The notes under the pieces: generated by a model
What the model saw: the letters and a program-made list of their open reading frames with translations, nothing else
What the model was told of the DNA's origin: nothing
Databases searched by the model: none
Program-made: the position numbers and the translations under genes
Shown here: positions 8,530 to 17,126 of the stretch, one piece after another
How the letters are laid out: each line of letters starts with the position of its first letter
Numbering within the stretch: position 1 is the first letter of the stretch
Origin: JBDUCV01 sp040003255
GTDB lineage: Bacteria > Actinomycetota > Actinomycetes > Mycobacteriales > Jatrophihabitantaceae
Length of the DNA: 64,000 bases
Assembly: GCA_040003255.1 (NCBI GenBank)
Contig: JBDUCV010000003.1
Span: 1 to 64,000 of the forward strand
Direction: 5' to 3'

Positions 8530-8892
8530 GTGGGTACCCGGCTCAGTCTGTTCCGTCGGCTCACAGCCGCCGCCGAGACGCTCGACGCGGTCCAGCTGCA
8601 GGACGACGTCGAGAGCGTCGACGCCCAATTCTGCCGGGTCCTGCACCGAGGCGATGTAGCGAAGGTCGCGGGACGGGTCCGGGCGGTGGTCTACAACCCG
8701 CGCGAGACCGTTCCGACCTTCACCGCCGAGCTGTTCGACGGATCGGCGTCGATCGACCTGGTTTGGCTCGGGCGGCGTCGCATCGCCGGGATCACCCCAG
8801 GCCGGACCATCTCCGCCCGCGGCCGGATCGGTGACCACGACGGCCGGCTCGCTATCTACAACCCGCGCTACGAGCTGCGGGCTTCCGAGTGA
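8530..8892 (+). CDS. OB-fold nucleic-acid-binding protein
   Basis: A 120-aa protein whose residues about 45-115 form an OB-fold: VAKVAGRVRAVVYNPRET, then FTAELFDGSASIDLVWLGRR, then GRTISARGRIGDHDGRLAIY. This resembles RecG/AspRS-type OB domains and the mycobacterial Rv2694c family. It probably binds single-stranded nucleic acid, but no partner is known. Its stop overlaps the DUF3159 start (GTGA), so the two are translationally coupled. Confidence 0.85.
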   Translation: MGTRLSLFRRLTAAAETLDAVQLQDDVESVDAQFCRVLHRGDVAKVAGRVRAVVYNPRETVPTFTAELFDGSASIDLVWLGRRRIAGITPGRTISARGRIGDHDGRLAIYNPRYELRASE

Positions 8893-9626
8893 CTTCGTCC
8901 GGTCCGAACGGCGAGCAGCACGGACGGGCGTTACCTACCCTCGAGCCCGATGGCCGGTCGTTGCCGACTCGCGAGCAGTACCGCCAGCAGCTGCTAGCCG
9001 GCCTCGGTGGCTGGTCGGGCACCGTCATCACCGCGATCCCAACCGTCGTCTTCGTCCTGGTCAACGCGACCACCGGTCTGCGTCCGGCGATCTTCGCCGC
9101 CATCGGCGCCGCCGCCGTACTGGTCGCCTACCGGCTGGCTCGGCGGCAACCCGTCCAGCAGGCGGTCAGCGGCCTGGCCGGTGTCGCCATCGCGGCGATG
9201 ATCGCCGCGCGCACCGGTGAGGCGAAGGGCTACTTCCTTTTCGGCATCGTCACGAGCTTCGTCTGGGGTGCGGGGTTTCTCGTCACGATCGGCATCCGCC
9301 GGCCCGCTGTCGGACTGCTATGGGAGTTCCTCGACCCGACGCCTGGTCCGACGGGCGTGCGTTGGTGGCACCGCGCCCCCCTGCTCCGTGCGTACGTCGT
9401 CGCGACTCTCGCCGGGGCAGCGGTATTCCTTTCCCGAGGGGTTGTGCAGGTCACCCTGTTCCGGCACAACGCAACGGGTTGGCTGGCAGTGGCCCGCATC
9501 GCGATGGGCTACCCGCTGACGATCGCGGCAATCGGGGTGGCGTTCTGGGCGGTCCGCCGAGCTCGCCGGCAACTGGCCCGGCTACCCGTCGGCGCGTCGA
9601 ACGAGCCGTCGGGAACACTCGCCTGA
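8889..9626 (+). CDS. DUF3159 family integral membrane protein
   Basis: A 245-aa protein with about five to six membrane helices (VITAIPTVVFVLVNATTGL, IFAAIGAAAVLVAYRLA, GYFLFGIVTSFVWGAGFLV and others) after a polar 35-residue N-terminus. It matches the conserved actinobacterial DUF3159 family next to the OB-fold gene and the TrkA genes. That position suggests a link to ion homeostasis, but no function is known. GTG 8889 overlaps the preceding stop by 4 nt. Confidence 0.87.
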   Translation: MTSSGPNGEQHGRALPTLEPDGRSLPTREQYRQQLLAGLGGWSGTVITAIPTVVFVLVNATTGLRPAIFAAIGAAAVLVAYRLARRQPVQQAVSGLAGVAIAAMIAARTGEAKGYFLFGIVTSFVWGAGFLVTIGIRRPAVGLLWEFLDPTPGPTGVRWWHRAPLLRAYVVATLAGAAVFLSRGVVQVTLFRHNATGWLAVARIAMGYPLTIAAIGVAFWAVRRARRQLARLPVGASNEPSGTLA

Positions 9627-9635
9627 GCGGGCCGC

Positions 9636-10295
9636 TCAACCTCCGCAGACCGATGCGCGGATTGCCGGCTCGGACTCGGGCAGCGCCACGAACAGCAACT
9701 CGTCGGCCGGCTCGAGAGGTTCCTCGGGAGTCGGCACGATCACTCGGTCTCCGCGGACGATGGCGACGAGCGCGGCGTCCTGCGGCAGATTCAACTTCCG
9801 CACCGGCACACCGGCGCACGGGGCGTCGTCGGGAAGGGTGACCTCGACGAGGTTCGCCTGGCCGGCGCGGAAGCTGAACAGCCGGACGATGTCACCGACC
9901 TCGACGGCCTCTTCGACCAGCGCGGCCAGGACCCGGGGTGTCGACACCGCGACGTCGACGCCCCATGCCTCGGTGAACAGCCACTCGTTGGCGGGATGAT
10001 TGATCCGCGCGACGACACGCCGTACCGAAAACTCGGTCTTAGCCAGCAACGAGACGACCAGGTTGACCTTGTCATCGCCGGTCGCGCCAACAACCACCTC
10101 GCATTCCTCAAGCTTCGCGTTCTCGAGGTTCTCCACCTCGCACGCGTCGCCCAGCAGCCACTCGGCGTCCGGGATCCGTTCCGGAGTGATCTTCGTCGGA
10201 TCCTTGTCGATCAGAAGTACGGCATGTTTGTTCCCGAGCAGTTCTCGGGCGATAGATCTGCCAACCGCCCCGGCCCCGGCGATCGCGATCTTCAT
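9636..10295 (-). CDS. ceoC: TrkA family potassium uptake regulatory protein (CeoC-type)
   Basis: A 219-aa cytoplasmic K+ uptake regulator with an N-terminal RCK/TrkA_N Rossmann domain (MKIAIAGAGAVGRSIARELL, then VLLIDKDPTKI) and a C-terminal TrkA_C domain ending at ELLFVALPESE. Such proteins gate Trk/Ktr channels in response to NAD(H) or nucleotides. The ATG overlaps the stop of the upstream paralogue by 4 nt (ATGA). No membrane TrkG/H subunit is in the window; the divergent APC permease is the probable partner. Confidence 0.93.
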   Translation of the reverse strand: MKIAIAGAGAVGRSIARELLGNKHAVLLIDKDPTKITPERIPDAEWLLGDACEVENLENAKLEECEVVVGATGDDKVNLVVSLLAKTEFSVRRVVARINHPANEWLFTEAWGVDVAVSTPRVLAALVEEAVEVGDIVRLFSFRAGQANLVEVTLPDDAPCAGVPVRKLNLPQDAALVAIVRGDRVIVPTPEEPLEPADELLFVALPESEPAIRASVCGG

Positions 10296-10969
10296 GAGCG
10301 TCTCGCCGTGGCCGCGCTCGCCGAGCCGGCTGCCACCTCGCGCACCAGCGGGACCTGTTTATCAGCGGCCAGGACGTGCAGCACGTCGCCGTCCTGCACG
10401 ACCATCGACGGGGTAGGCAGTTCACCGAGCCCGAACCTGGTGACTAGGGCCACTCGGCTGCCGGTCGCCTGCTCGAAGTCGGTCAGCTTATGGCTGATCC
10501 ACGATTCGTCTGGGGCGACCTGGAGCAGGACTACGGCACCGGAGGGATCACGCCATGCCTCAGCCGTCGCCTCGCCCAATACCGCCTTGAGCAGCCGACC
10601 GGCGGTCCAGGGGACGGTCGCAACGGTCGGGATGCCAAGGCGTTCGTAGACCTCGGCCCGTTTCGGGTCGTAGATGCGAGCGATGACGTTCCGCACGTTG
10701 AAAGTCTCGCGGGCCACGCGGGCGGCGATGATGTTGGAGTTGTCCCCGCTGCTCACCGCGGCGAAGGCGGTCGCTCGATCGATGCCGGCCTCGCCGAGCG
10801 TGTCTCGGTCGAAGCCCATTCCAAGCACTTGCTGGCCGCGGAAGTTCTCGCCGAGGCGTCTGAACGCGGTCCGATCCTGATCGATCACGGCGACGCTGTG
10901 GTCGAGTCGATCGAGGTGGTGCGCGAGGGAGGATCCCACTCGACCGCATCCCATCACGACGATGTGCAC
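10292..10969 (-). CDS. ceoB: TrkA family potassium uptake regulatory protein (CeoB-type)
   Basis: A 225-aa paralogue of the downstream gene. HIVVMGCGRVGSSLAHHLD is the dinucleotide-binding loop, VAVIDQDRTAF the acidic strand end, and the TrkA_C domain covers residues about 140-215. GTG 10969 is chosen: GGAAGGAG lies about 11 nt upstream, and the conserved domain begins at the next residue. The open frame continues to 11152 without similarity. It is divergent from the APC permease, as ceoB is from Rv2690c in M. tuberculosis. Confidence 0.93.
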   Translation of the reverse strand: MHIVVMGCGRVGSSLAHHLDRLDHSVAVIDQDRTAFRRLGENFRGQQVLGMGFDRDTLGEAGIDRATAFAAVSSGDNSNIIAARVARETFNVRNVIARIYDPKRAEVYERLGIPTVATVPWTAGRLLKAVLGEATAEAWRDPSGAVVLLQVAPDESWISHKLTDFEQATGSRVALVTRFGLGELPTPSMVVQDGDVLHVLAADKQVPLVREVAAGSASAATARRS

Positions 10970-11067
10970 GTCCTGCACGTCTCCTTCCGCAGGTCGGAGT
11001 CCTGGCACGGCGGACGCTACACACCCATCCTGCGACATCGCGAGCGACGGGTGGACGACCGGCGTCG

Positions 11068-11073
11068 TATTGT
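11068..11073 (+). promoter_or_regulatory. -10 element TATTGT, leaderless start of APC permease
   Basis: TATTGT lies 7 nt before GTG 11081 and helps fix that start in a frame that is open from 10490. Confidence 0.55.
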
Positions 11074-11080
11074 GCGGCGC

Positions 11081-13204
11081 GTGAGCGTTGTGACCCGTGT
11101 CGCGAAGCGGTTGATCATCGGCAGCCCGGTTCGCTCGGACCGAGCGGGCCACACACTCCTGTCGAAACGACTCGCATTGCCTATCTTCGCCAGCGACCCG
11201 CTGTCGAGCGTGGCCTACGCGACGCAGGAGATCCTGCTGGTGCTCACGCTCGGCGGCACTGCGTACCTGTACCTGGCCCCCTGGATCGCCGTGGCCGTCA
11301 TCGTGCTGTTGATGGTGGTCGTCACGTCCTACCGCCAGTTGGTGCGCGCCTACCCGACCGGAGGCGGTGACTACGAGGTCGCCACCAAGAACATCGGCAG
11401 GTCTGCCGGGGTAGTAGTGGCCAGCGCGCTACTCGTCGACTATGTGATGACCGTCGCCGTTTCGGTGTCCTCGGGCGTCGACAACATCATCTCGGCGATC
11501 CCGTCCTGGCAGGGTCACCGGGTTGCCATGGCGTTGGTCTTCGTCGTGCTGCTCGCGGCGATCAATCTGCGAGGCTTGCGGGAGGCGGGTACCGCGTTCG
11601 CGTTGCCGACCTACCTGTTCGCCACCGGCGTGTTCATCATGATCGGGACCGGCGTGTTCCGGACGATCGTTGGAGACGCTCCGGTGGCCGAGAGTGCGGC
11701 ATACGGCGTGAAGGCTGCGGCGGGGTACGGCAACCTCGGGTTGCTGGCCCTCTGTTTTCTCACCCTACGAGCCTTCTCGTCCGGCTGCACCGCGTTGACC
11801 GGCGTCGAGGCGATCGCCAACGGAGTCCCGGCGTTCAAGCCGCCCAAAGACAAGAACGCGCAAAAGACACTCGTCATCATGGGCGCGATGGCGATCTCGA
11901 TGTTCGCCGGCGTGACTGCGCTCGCGCTCATCGCCAAGGTGCGAATTGTCGACACCAAGGACACCTGCGACCTGATCGGCTTCACCGACTGTGCGACGCG
12001 TCCACAGCGAACCGTGATTGCCCAGGTCGCCTCGGCCGTATTCGGTGGGCCACATTCGATCGGCTTCTTCTACCTGCAAGCGATGACCGCGCTAATTCTC
12101 GTGTTAGCGGCCAACACGGCCTTCAACGGATTCCCGCTGCTCGGCGCCATCCTCGCGCAGGACAAGAATCTGCCCCGCCAGCTGCACACCCGGGGGGACC
12201 GGCTCGCCTATAGCAACGGCATCGTCTTCTTGGCGCTTGTCGCCAGTCTGCTGATTTTCCTCTACAAGGCGGACGTCACCCGACTCATCCAGCTCTACAT
12301 CGTCGGAGTGTTCACGTCCTTCACCCTCGGCCAGACCGGCATGGTGCGGCATTGGAACCGGCTGCTGCGCACCGAACGCGACCCGTTAGAGCGACGCCGC
12401 GCCATGCGCTCACGGGCCATCAACGCCTTCGGCGCGAGCTTCACCGGACTGGTGCTGCTCATCGTCGTCGTCACCAAGTTCACCAAGGGCGCCTATTTGG
12501 TGATCATCGCCATGCCGATCCTGTACGCGATCATGCGGGGGATCAACCGGCATTACACCCGGGTGGGCGACGAGCTGGAAACCGAGGGACGCGGGCTGAT
12601 CTTGCCCGCCCGCAACCACGTTGTCGTGTTGGTGTCCAAGGTGCACAAGCCGACGCTGCGGGCCTTGGCGTTCGCCCGGGCCACCCGTCCGGACACGCTG
12701 ACCGCCCTGACGGTAAACGTAGACGACGTTGAAACAGAGAATCTGCTCGCGGAGTGGGAACGCCGCGACCTGCCGGTGAAGCTCACCGTGCTCGAATCGC
12801 CGTTCCGCGAAGTGACCATCCCGGTGGTCGAGTACATCCGCCAGCTGCGGCGCAACCGGCCGGGGGATGTCGTGAACGTGTTCATCCCCGAGTACGTGGT
12901 GGGCCATTGGTGGGAGCACCTGTTGCACAACCAGTCGGCGCTGCGGCTCAAAGGTCGGCTGCTGTTCCAGCCGGGCGTGATGGTCACCAGTGTCCCTTGG
13001 CAGCTTCGGTCCTCTCAGGTTCGGGCCGGCGCCCTGGATGCCGCCGGAATGCCGCTTACCTCGCCCGCGGAGGAGATCACTGCTCGGGTTCGACCCGAGA
13101 ACGTGTCGACCGCAGCTGACCCCGTTGACGCGGCTACCCCGTCGACCGGAGTCGACCCCGTGACGCCGCCGACCGAACCGGCGGGCGCGGGACGAGGTGG
13201 CTGA
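11081..13204 (+). CDS. APC superfamily permease (amino acid or K+ transporter)
   Basis: A 707-aa protein with about 12 membrane helices in residues 30-510 (for example WIAVAVIVLLMVVVTSYRQL, VMTVAVSVSSGVDNIISAIP) and a C-terminal cytosolic domain of about 190 residues starting near NHVVVLVSKVHKPTLRAL. This architecture matches the Rv2690c family beside ceoBC. By context it is probably the membrane partner of the two TrkA proteins, perhaps a KUP/KimA-like K+ importer. That substrate is inferred. The 3' end overlaps the methyltransferase gene by 8 nt. Confidence 0.88.
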   Translation: MSVVTRVAKRLIIGSPVRSDRAGHTLLSKRLALPIFASDPLSSVAYATQEILLVLTLGGTAYLYLAPWIAVAVIVLLMVVVTSYRQLVRAYPTGGGDYEVATKNIGRSAGVVVASALLVDYVMTVAVSVSSGVDNIISAIPSWQGHRVAMALVFVVLLAAINLRGLREAGTAFALPTYLFATGVFIMIGTGVFRTIVGDAPVAESAAYGVKAAAGYGNLGLLALCFLTLRAFSSGCTALTGVEAIANGVPAFKPPKDKNAQKTLVIMGAMAISMFAGVTALALIAKVRIVDTKDTCDLIGFTDCATRPQRTVIAQVASAVFGGPHSIGFFYLQAMTALILVLAANTAFNGFPLLGAILAQDKNLPRQLHTRGDRLAYSNGIVFLALVASLLIFLYKADVTRLIQLYIVGVFTSFTLGQTGMVRHWNRLLRTERDPLERRRAMRSRAINAFGASFTGLVLLIVVVTKFTKGAYLVIIAMPILYAIMRGINRHYTRVGDELETEGRGLILPARNHVVVLVSKVHKPTLRALAFARATRPDTLTALTVNVDDVETENLLAEWERRDLPVKLTVLESPFREVTIPVVEYIRQLRRNRPGDVVNVFIPEYVVGHWWEHLLHNQSALRLKGRLLFQPGVMVTSVPWQLRSSQVRAGALDAAGMPLTSPAEEITARVRPENVSTAADPVDAATPSTGVDPVTPPTEPAGAGRGG

Positions 13205-14459
13205 GCCGACCTCGGTGGGCGCCGAGCTCGAGCTCACCGTAGGTGCCGTCGCGCACGGAGGCCACTGTGTCGCCCGGGAGGGCAACGCGCCGGGGGGTCG
13301 GGTGGTATTTGTCCGCCACGCATTGCCCGGCGAGCGGGTGCGGGCGGTCGTTACCGAGGACGCCGGTGGCTCGTTCAGCCGGGCCGATGCCGTCGAGGTC
13401 CTGGTCGCCTCGCCCGACCGGGTGGCGGCTCGGTGTATACACGCCGGACCCAGCCGCTGCGGCGGATGCGATTGGCAGCACGTCTCGCCGTCGGGCCAAC
13501 GGGCGCTAAAGGCGACGGTGGTCGCCGAGCAATTCGCCCGGCTGGCCGGGCTCGAGCTATCCATCACCGTCGATGAATTGCCTGGCGGCCTACTCGGCTG
13601 GCGCACCCGCACGCTGTACTCCGCCGACCAGGACGGCCGGTTGGGCCTGCGCCGGCATCGGTCGCACGTGGTCGAACGCATCGGGCACTGCCCACTGGGC
13701 GCCCCCGGGGTGGGCGACAGCACTGTGCTCACCGGGACCTGGCCGGATTGCACGGGCGTCGAGGTCGTCCGCGGCGACGACCGAGCCGCCGCCGTGTTGG
13801 CGCACACCGCTGGGCGCTCCCCGCTGCGCCCTCGGGCACGCCGGTCGCCTGATCGGGTCGCGGTCGTCGACGGGCCGCCGCGGCTGCACCACCGGGTCGG
13901 CGGGCGCAAGTTCGAGGTGGATGCCGCCGAGTTCTGGCAGGTACATCCGGCGGCGGCAGCAACCTTCGCCGCGGCGTTGCTCAACGGGCTGCGCCCGCGC
14001 CCGGCGGAGCGGGTCATGGACCTGTACGCCGGCGCCGGACTGTTTACCGCACTGCTCGGCATGGAGGTCGGGGCCGCCGGGCAAGTGCTCGGCGTGGAAT
14101 CGTCGGCGCAGGCAGTCAGCGACGCTCGGGGCAATCTGGCCGACCTGCCCTGGACGAGCGTGCGCCGCGCAATGATCAGCGCCGAGTTGATCCCCACGCT
14201 CCGGATCGTGCCCGACCTGATCGTGCTCGACCCGCCGCGGTCCGGGGCCGGGCGCGCTCTGATGGCTGCGCTGGTCGCGACCTCCGCCCGGGCGATCGGC
14301 TACGTGGCATGTGACCCGGCCTCCCTCGCCCGTGACGTCCGCGTGGCGCTGGATGCGGGGTGGCGGTTGGCGTCGCTGCGCGCATTCGATGCCTTCCCGA
14401 TGACCCACCACGTCGAATGCGTCGCCGTCCTCGTGCCGGCCGATACCCCGGCGACGTAG
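13197..14459 (+). CDS. TrmA/RlmD-type SAM-dependent RNA uracil-C5 methyltransferase
   Basis: A 420-aa RNA methyltransferase. The N-terminal TRAM domain (ELTVGAVAHGGHCVARE) is followed by a Cys cluster (CIHAGPSRCGGCDW) typical of the 4Fe-4S site in RumA/RlmD enzymes. The SAM-binding loop is VMDLYAGAGLF, the catalytic region LDPPRSGAG, and the nucleophilic Cys lies in YVACDPASLARD. Whether tRNA U54 or 23S rRNA is the target cannot be told. GTG 13197 overlaps the permease gene. Its TAG stop is part of the dxs -10 element. Confidence 0.9.
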   Translation: MAEPTSVGAELELTVGAVAHGGHCVAREGNAPGGRVVFVRHALPGERVRAVVTEDAGGSFSRADAVEVLVASPDRVAARCIHAGPSRCGGCDWQHVSPSGQRALKATVVAEQFARLAGLELSITVDELPGGLLGWRTRTLYSADQDGRLGLRRHRSHVVERIGHCPLGAPGVGDSTVLTGTWPDCTGVEVVRGDDRAAAVLAHTAGRSPLRPRARRSPDRVAVVDGPPRLHHRVGGRKFEVDAAEFWQVHPAAAATFAAALLNGLRPRPAERVMDLYAGAGLFTALLGMEVGAAGQVLGVESSAQAVSDARGNLADLPWTSVRRAMISAELIPTLRIVPDLIVLDPPRSGAGRALMAALVATSARAIGYVACDPASLARDVRVALDAGWRLASLRAFDAFPMTHHVECVAVLVPADTPAT

Positions 14460-14462
14460 GCT
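14457..14462 (+). promoter_or_regulatory. -10 element TAGGCT, leaderless start of dxs
   Basis: TAGGCT lies 8 nt before GTG 14471. Its first three bases are the stop codon of the methyltransferase gene. Confidence 0.55.
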
Positions 14463-14470
14463 GGCGTGCT

Positions 14471-16441
14471 GTGAGTCGGGTGCTGGAGAAGGTGAGCTCG
14501 CCGGCGGAGCTGGCTGACCTGTCGCACGAGGAACTGGTGCTGCTGGCCGCCGAGATCCGCGACCTGCTGGTCCAGACCGTGTCGAAGACCGGCGGTCACC
14601 TCGGCCCTAATCTCGGGGCGGTCGAGCTCACGATCGCCCTGCACCGGGTCTTCGACTCGCCGACCGAGCCGATCCTGTTCGATGTCGGCCACCAGGCCTA
14701 CGTCCACAAGATCCTCACCGGGCGCGCCGGCGTGCTCGCGACGCTGCGGCAGTCCGGCGGCATCTCCGGCTATCCCAGTCGCGCTGAAAGCGAGCACGAC
14801 TGGATCGAGAATTCGCATGCGTCCACTGCGTTGTCCTACGCCGACGGGCTGGCGAAGGCGTTCGAGGTCCGCGGCGAGCGGCGTCCAGTCGTCGCCGTCG
14901 TAGGCGACGGAGCGTTGACCGGGGGCATGTGCTGGGAGGCGTTGAACAACATTGCGGCCGCCGACCGGCCAGTGATCGTGGTGGTCAATGACAACGGACG
15001 CTCCTACGCACCGACCACGGGCGGACTGGCCGACCACCTTGCGGGCCTGCGGCTGCGGCCGGGTTACGAACGCATGCTCGTCAGCGTGAAGGGCGCGCTG
15101 ACTCGCACGCCGGTTATCGGCGCGCCACTCTTCGAAGCCCTGCACGGCGTCAAGCGCGGGGTCAAGGATCTGCTCGCGCCGCAGGGAATGTTCGAGGACC
15201 TCGGGCTGAAGTACCTCGGTCCCGTCGACGGCCATGATCGACTGGCGCTCGAACATGCGCTGCGCCTGGCTCGCCGCTTCGACGGGCCGGTCATCGTGCA
15301 CGCCGTCACTCGCAAAGGTTACGGCTACCCGCCGGCCGAGAACGACGAGACCGATCAGATGCATCAATCGCGCGGATTCGACCCGGCGACGGGCGCGCCC
15401 ATTACCACGTCGCACCGTGGCTGGACGGGCGTGTTCTCCGACGAGTTGATGAGCATCGCGGCACGCCGCGACGATGTCGTTGCCATCACTGCCGCGATGT
15501 GTGAGCCGACCGGTCTCGGGCCATTCGCGCGCCGTTTCCCAAAACGTTTTTACGACGTCGGCATCGCGGAGCAGCACGCACTGACGTCGGCGGCCGGCTT
15601 GGCGTCCGGCGGCCTGCACCCGGTTGTGGCGCTCTACGCCACCTTCCTCAACCGCGCCTTCGACCAGCTGCTCATGGACGTGGCGCTGCATCGGTTGCCG
15701 GTCACCGTCGTCCTCGACCGTGCAGGCATCACGGGAGAGGACGGAGCAAGCCACAACGGCGTATGGGACCTCGCGTTGCTCGGCATCGTGCCGGGTCTAC
15801 GCCTGGCCGCACCACGAGACGAGCCGACATTGCGAGCGGCGCTCGAAGAGGCCATCGCCGACGACGGCGGACCGACCGTGGTCCGGTTCCCCAAGACCCT
15901 GCTCGGCCCCGACCTTCCTTCGCTGCGCCAGGTCGGCGGCCTGGATGTGCTCGTCGAGCCCCCGGCAAGCGAGTTCGTCGACATCCTGCTGATCGCCGTC
16001 GGCGCCACCGCGCCGGACGTGCTGATCGCCGCGGCTGCGGCACGCCAGGCTGGCTACTCGACCCGGGTGGTCGACCCGCGCTGGGTCATTCCGGCGCCGA
16101 GTGCCTTGATCGACCTCGCACGCGGCGCGGCACTGGTGGTCACTGTCGAGGACGGCGTCGTCGTGGGCGGCGTGGGATCGCGGATCGGCCAGCTGCTGCG
16201 CGAGGCGGGAGTGGACGTGCCGGTACGTGAGATCGGCGTCCCCCTGGAATTCCTCGACCACGGTTCGGTGGGCGACGTCCGGAGCCGGGCCGGGCTCACC
16301 GGCCACGACATCGGGAGACGAATCGTGGAATGGTCTGCGCTGGTCGCCACGGCCGCAGAGCAGGACCTGAGCCGGAACACCGGCGCACACCACGGCAAGA
16401 ACGGGGGATTGACTGATGAGAATTCTCGTGGTCGAAGATGA
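14471..16441 (+). CDS. dxs: 1-deoxy-D-xylulose-5-phosphate synthase
   Basis: A 656-aa thiamine-diphosphate enzyme that condenses pyruvate and glyceraldehyde 3-phosphate, the first step of the MEP isoprenoid pathway. Seen: SKTGGHLGPNLGAVELTIAL at the N-terminus, the ThDP motif GDGALTGGMCWEALNN ending in VVVNDNG, the transketolase-type DVGIAEQHALTSAAGLA with catalytic Glu, and a C-terminal domain ending near GRRIVEWSAL. A further tail of about 35 polar residues overlaps the response regulator gene by 26 nt. GTG 14471 is fixed by the -10 element. Confidence 0.96.
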   Translation: MSRVLEKVSSPAELADLSHEELVLLAAEIRDLLVQTVSKTGGHLGPNLGAVELTIALHRVFDSPTEPILFDVGHQAYVHKILTGRAGVLATLRQSGGISGYPSRAESEHDWIENSHASTALSYADGLAKAFEVRGERRPVVAVVGDGALTGGMCWEALNNIAAADRPVIVVVNDNGRSYAPTTGGLADHLAGLRLRPGYERMLVSVKGALTRTPVIGAPLFEALHGVKRGVKDLLAPQGMFEDLGLKYLGPVDGHDRLALEHALRLARRFDGPVIVHAVTRKGYGYPPAENDETDQMHQSRGFDPATGAPITTSHRGWTGVFSDELMSIAARRDDVVAITAAMCEPTGLGPFARRFPKRFYDVGIAEQHALTSAAGLASGGLHPVVALYATFLNRAFDQLLMDVALHRLPVTVVLDRAGITGEDGASHNGVWDLALLGIVPGLRLAAPRDEPTLRAALEEAIADDGGPTVVRFPKTLLGPDLPSLRQVGGLDVLVEPPASEFVDILLIAVGATAPDVLIAAAAARQAGYSTRVVDPRWVIPAPSALIDLARGAALVVTVEDGVVVGGVGSRIGQLLREAGVDVPVREIGVPLEFLDHGSVGDVRSRAGLTGHDIGRRIVEWSALVATAAEQDLSRNTGAHHGKNGGLTDENSRGRR

Positions 16442-17126
16442 GGTTCAGCTGGCCGAGGCAGTGGCTCGCGGACTGCGACGAGAAGGCATGGCCGTCGACG
16501 TTGCCTACGACGGGGACGACGGTTACCGCAAGGCGGCGCTGACCCGCTACGACGTCATCGTCCTGGACCGTGACCTACCAGGAATGTCGGGTGATGACAT
16601 CTGCCGACGGCTCGGCGACGAGGGCGTGCTGACCAGGGTGATCATGCTGACTGCGAGTGGCACCGTCGAGGACAAGGTCACCGGGCTCGCTCTCGGCGCC
16701 GACGACTACCTGGGCAAGCCGTTCGCCTTTGCCGAGCTGGTCGCCCGGGTGCGGGCGCTCGGCCGCCGGACCACGCCAGCCGCTCCGCCGGTCCTGACCG
16801 CAGGTGACATCGAGCTGGACTCGGCGCGGCGCACGGTGTCGCGCGGCGGCGAGTTGATCGAGCTGACCCGCAAGGAGTTCGGCGTCCTCGAGACGCTGCT
16901 CGTCGCCCAAGGTGCCGTCGTGAGCAGCGAGGAGCTGCTGGACCGGGTGTGGGACGAGAATGCCGACCCGTTCACCACAACCGTCCGGGTGACGATGATG
17001 ACGCTTCGGCGCAAGCTCGGCGAACCGCCGATCATCGACACCGTGGTCGGGTCGGGCTACCGCATCGACCACAACGCGCGGGCTAGCACAGAGCCCGTCG
17101 AGCAGGAGGTCGGATCGGTCCCGTGA
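16416..17126 (+). CDS. OmpR/PhoB-family response regulator
   Basis: A 236-aa DNA-binding regulator. The receiver domain (1-115) has the acidic pocket after ILVVEDE, the phospho-acceptor Asp in VIVLDRDLPGM, the Thr in MLTASG and the Lys in YLGKPFAFAEL. The C-terminal winged helix (about 130-220) includes LTRKEFGVLETLL and TVVGSGYRID. GGGGGA lies about 7 nt before the ATG. The start overlaps dxs by 26 nt and the stop overlaps the kinase gene by 4 nt (GTGA). Target genes are unknown. Confidence 0.93.
   Translation: MRILVVEDEVQLAEAVARGLRREGMAVDVAYDGDDGYRKAALTRYDVIVLDRDLPGMSGDDICRRLGDEGVLTRVIMLTASGTVEDKVTGLALGADDYLGKPFAFAELVARVRALGRRTTPAAPPVLTAGDIELDSARRTVSRGGELIELTRKEFGVLETLLVAQGAVVSSEELLDRVWDENADPFTTTVRVTMMTLRRKLGEPPIIDTVVGSGYRIDHNARASTEPVEQEVGSVP

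Noticed and set aside
10490..11080. N-terminal extension of the APC permease frame (would give 904 aa)
   Set aside because: The extension is antisense to ceoB and has no membrane or family similarity; the -10 element and family start place the real start at 11081.
12410..14197. 595-codon minus-strand ORF
   Set aside because: It lies antisense to the permease and methyltransferase genes, is full of low-complexity Ser/Arg/Pro, and matches no family; it is a high-GC shadow.
14300..15754. 484-codon minus-strand ORF antisense to dxs
   Set aside because: dxs is unambiguous; the ORF has no recognisable domain.
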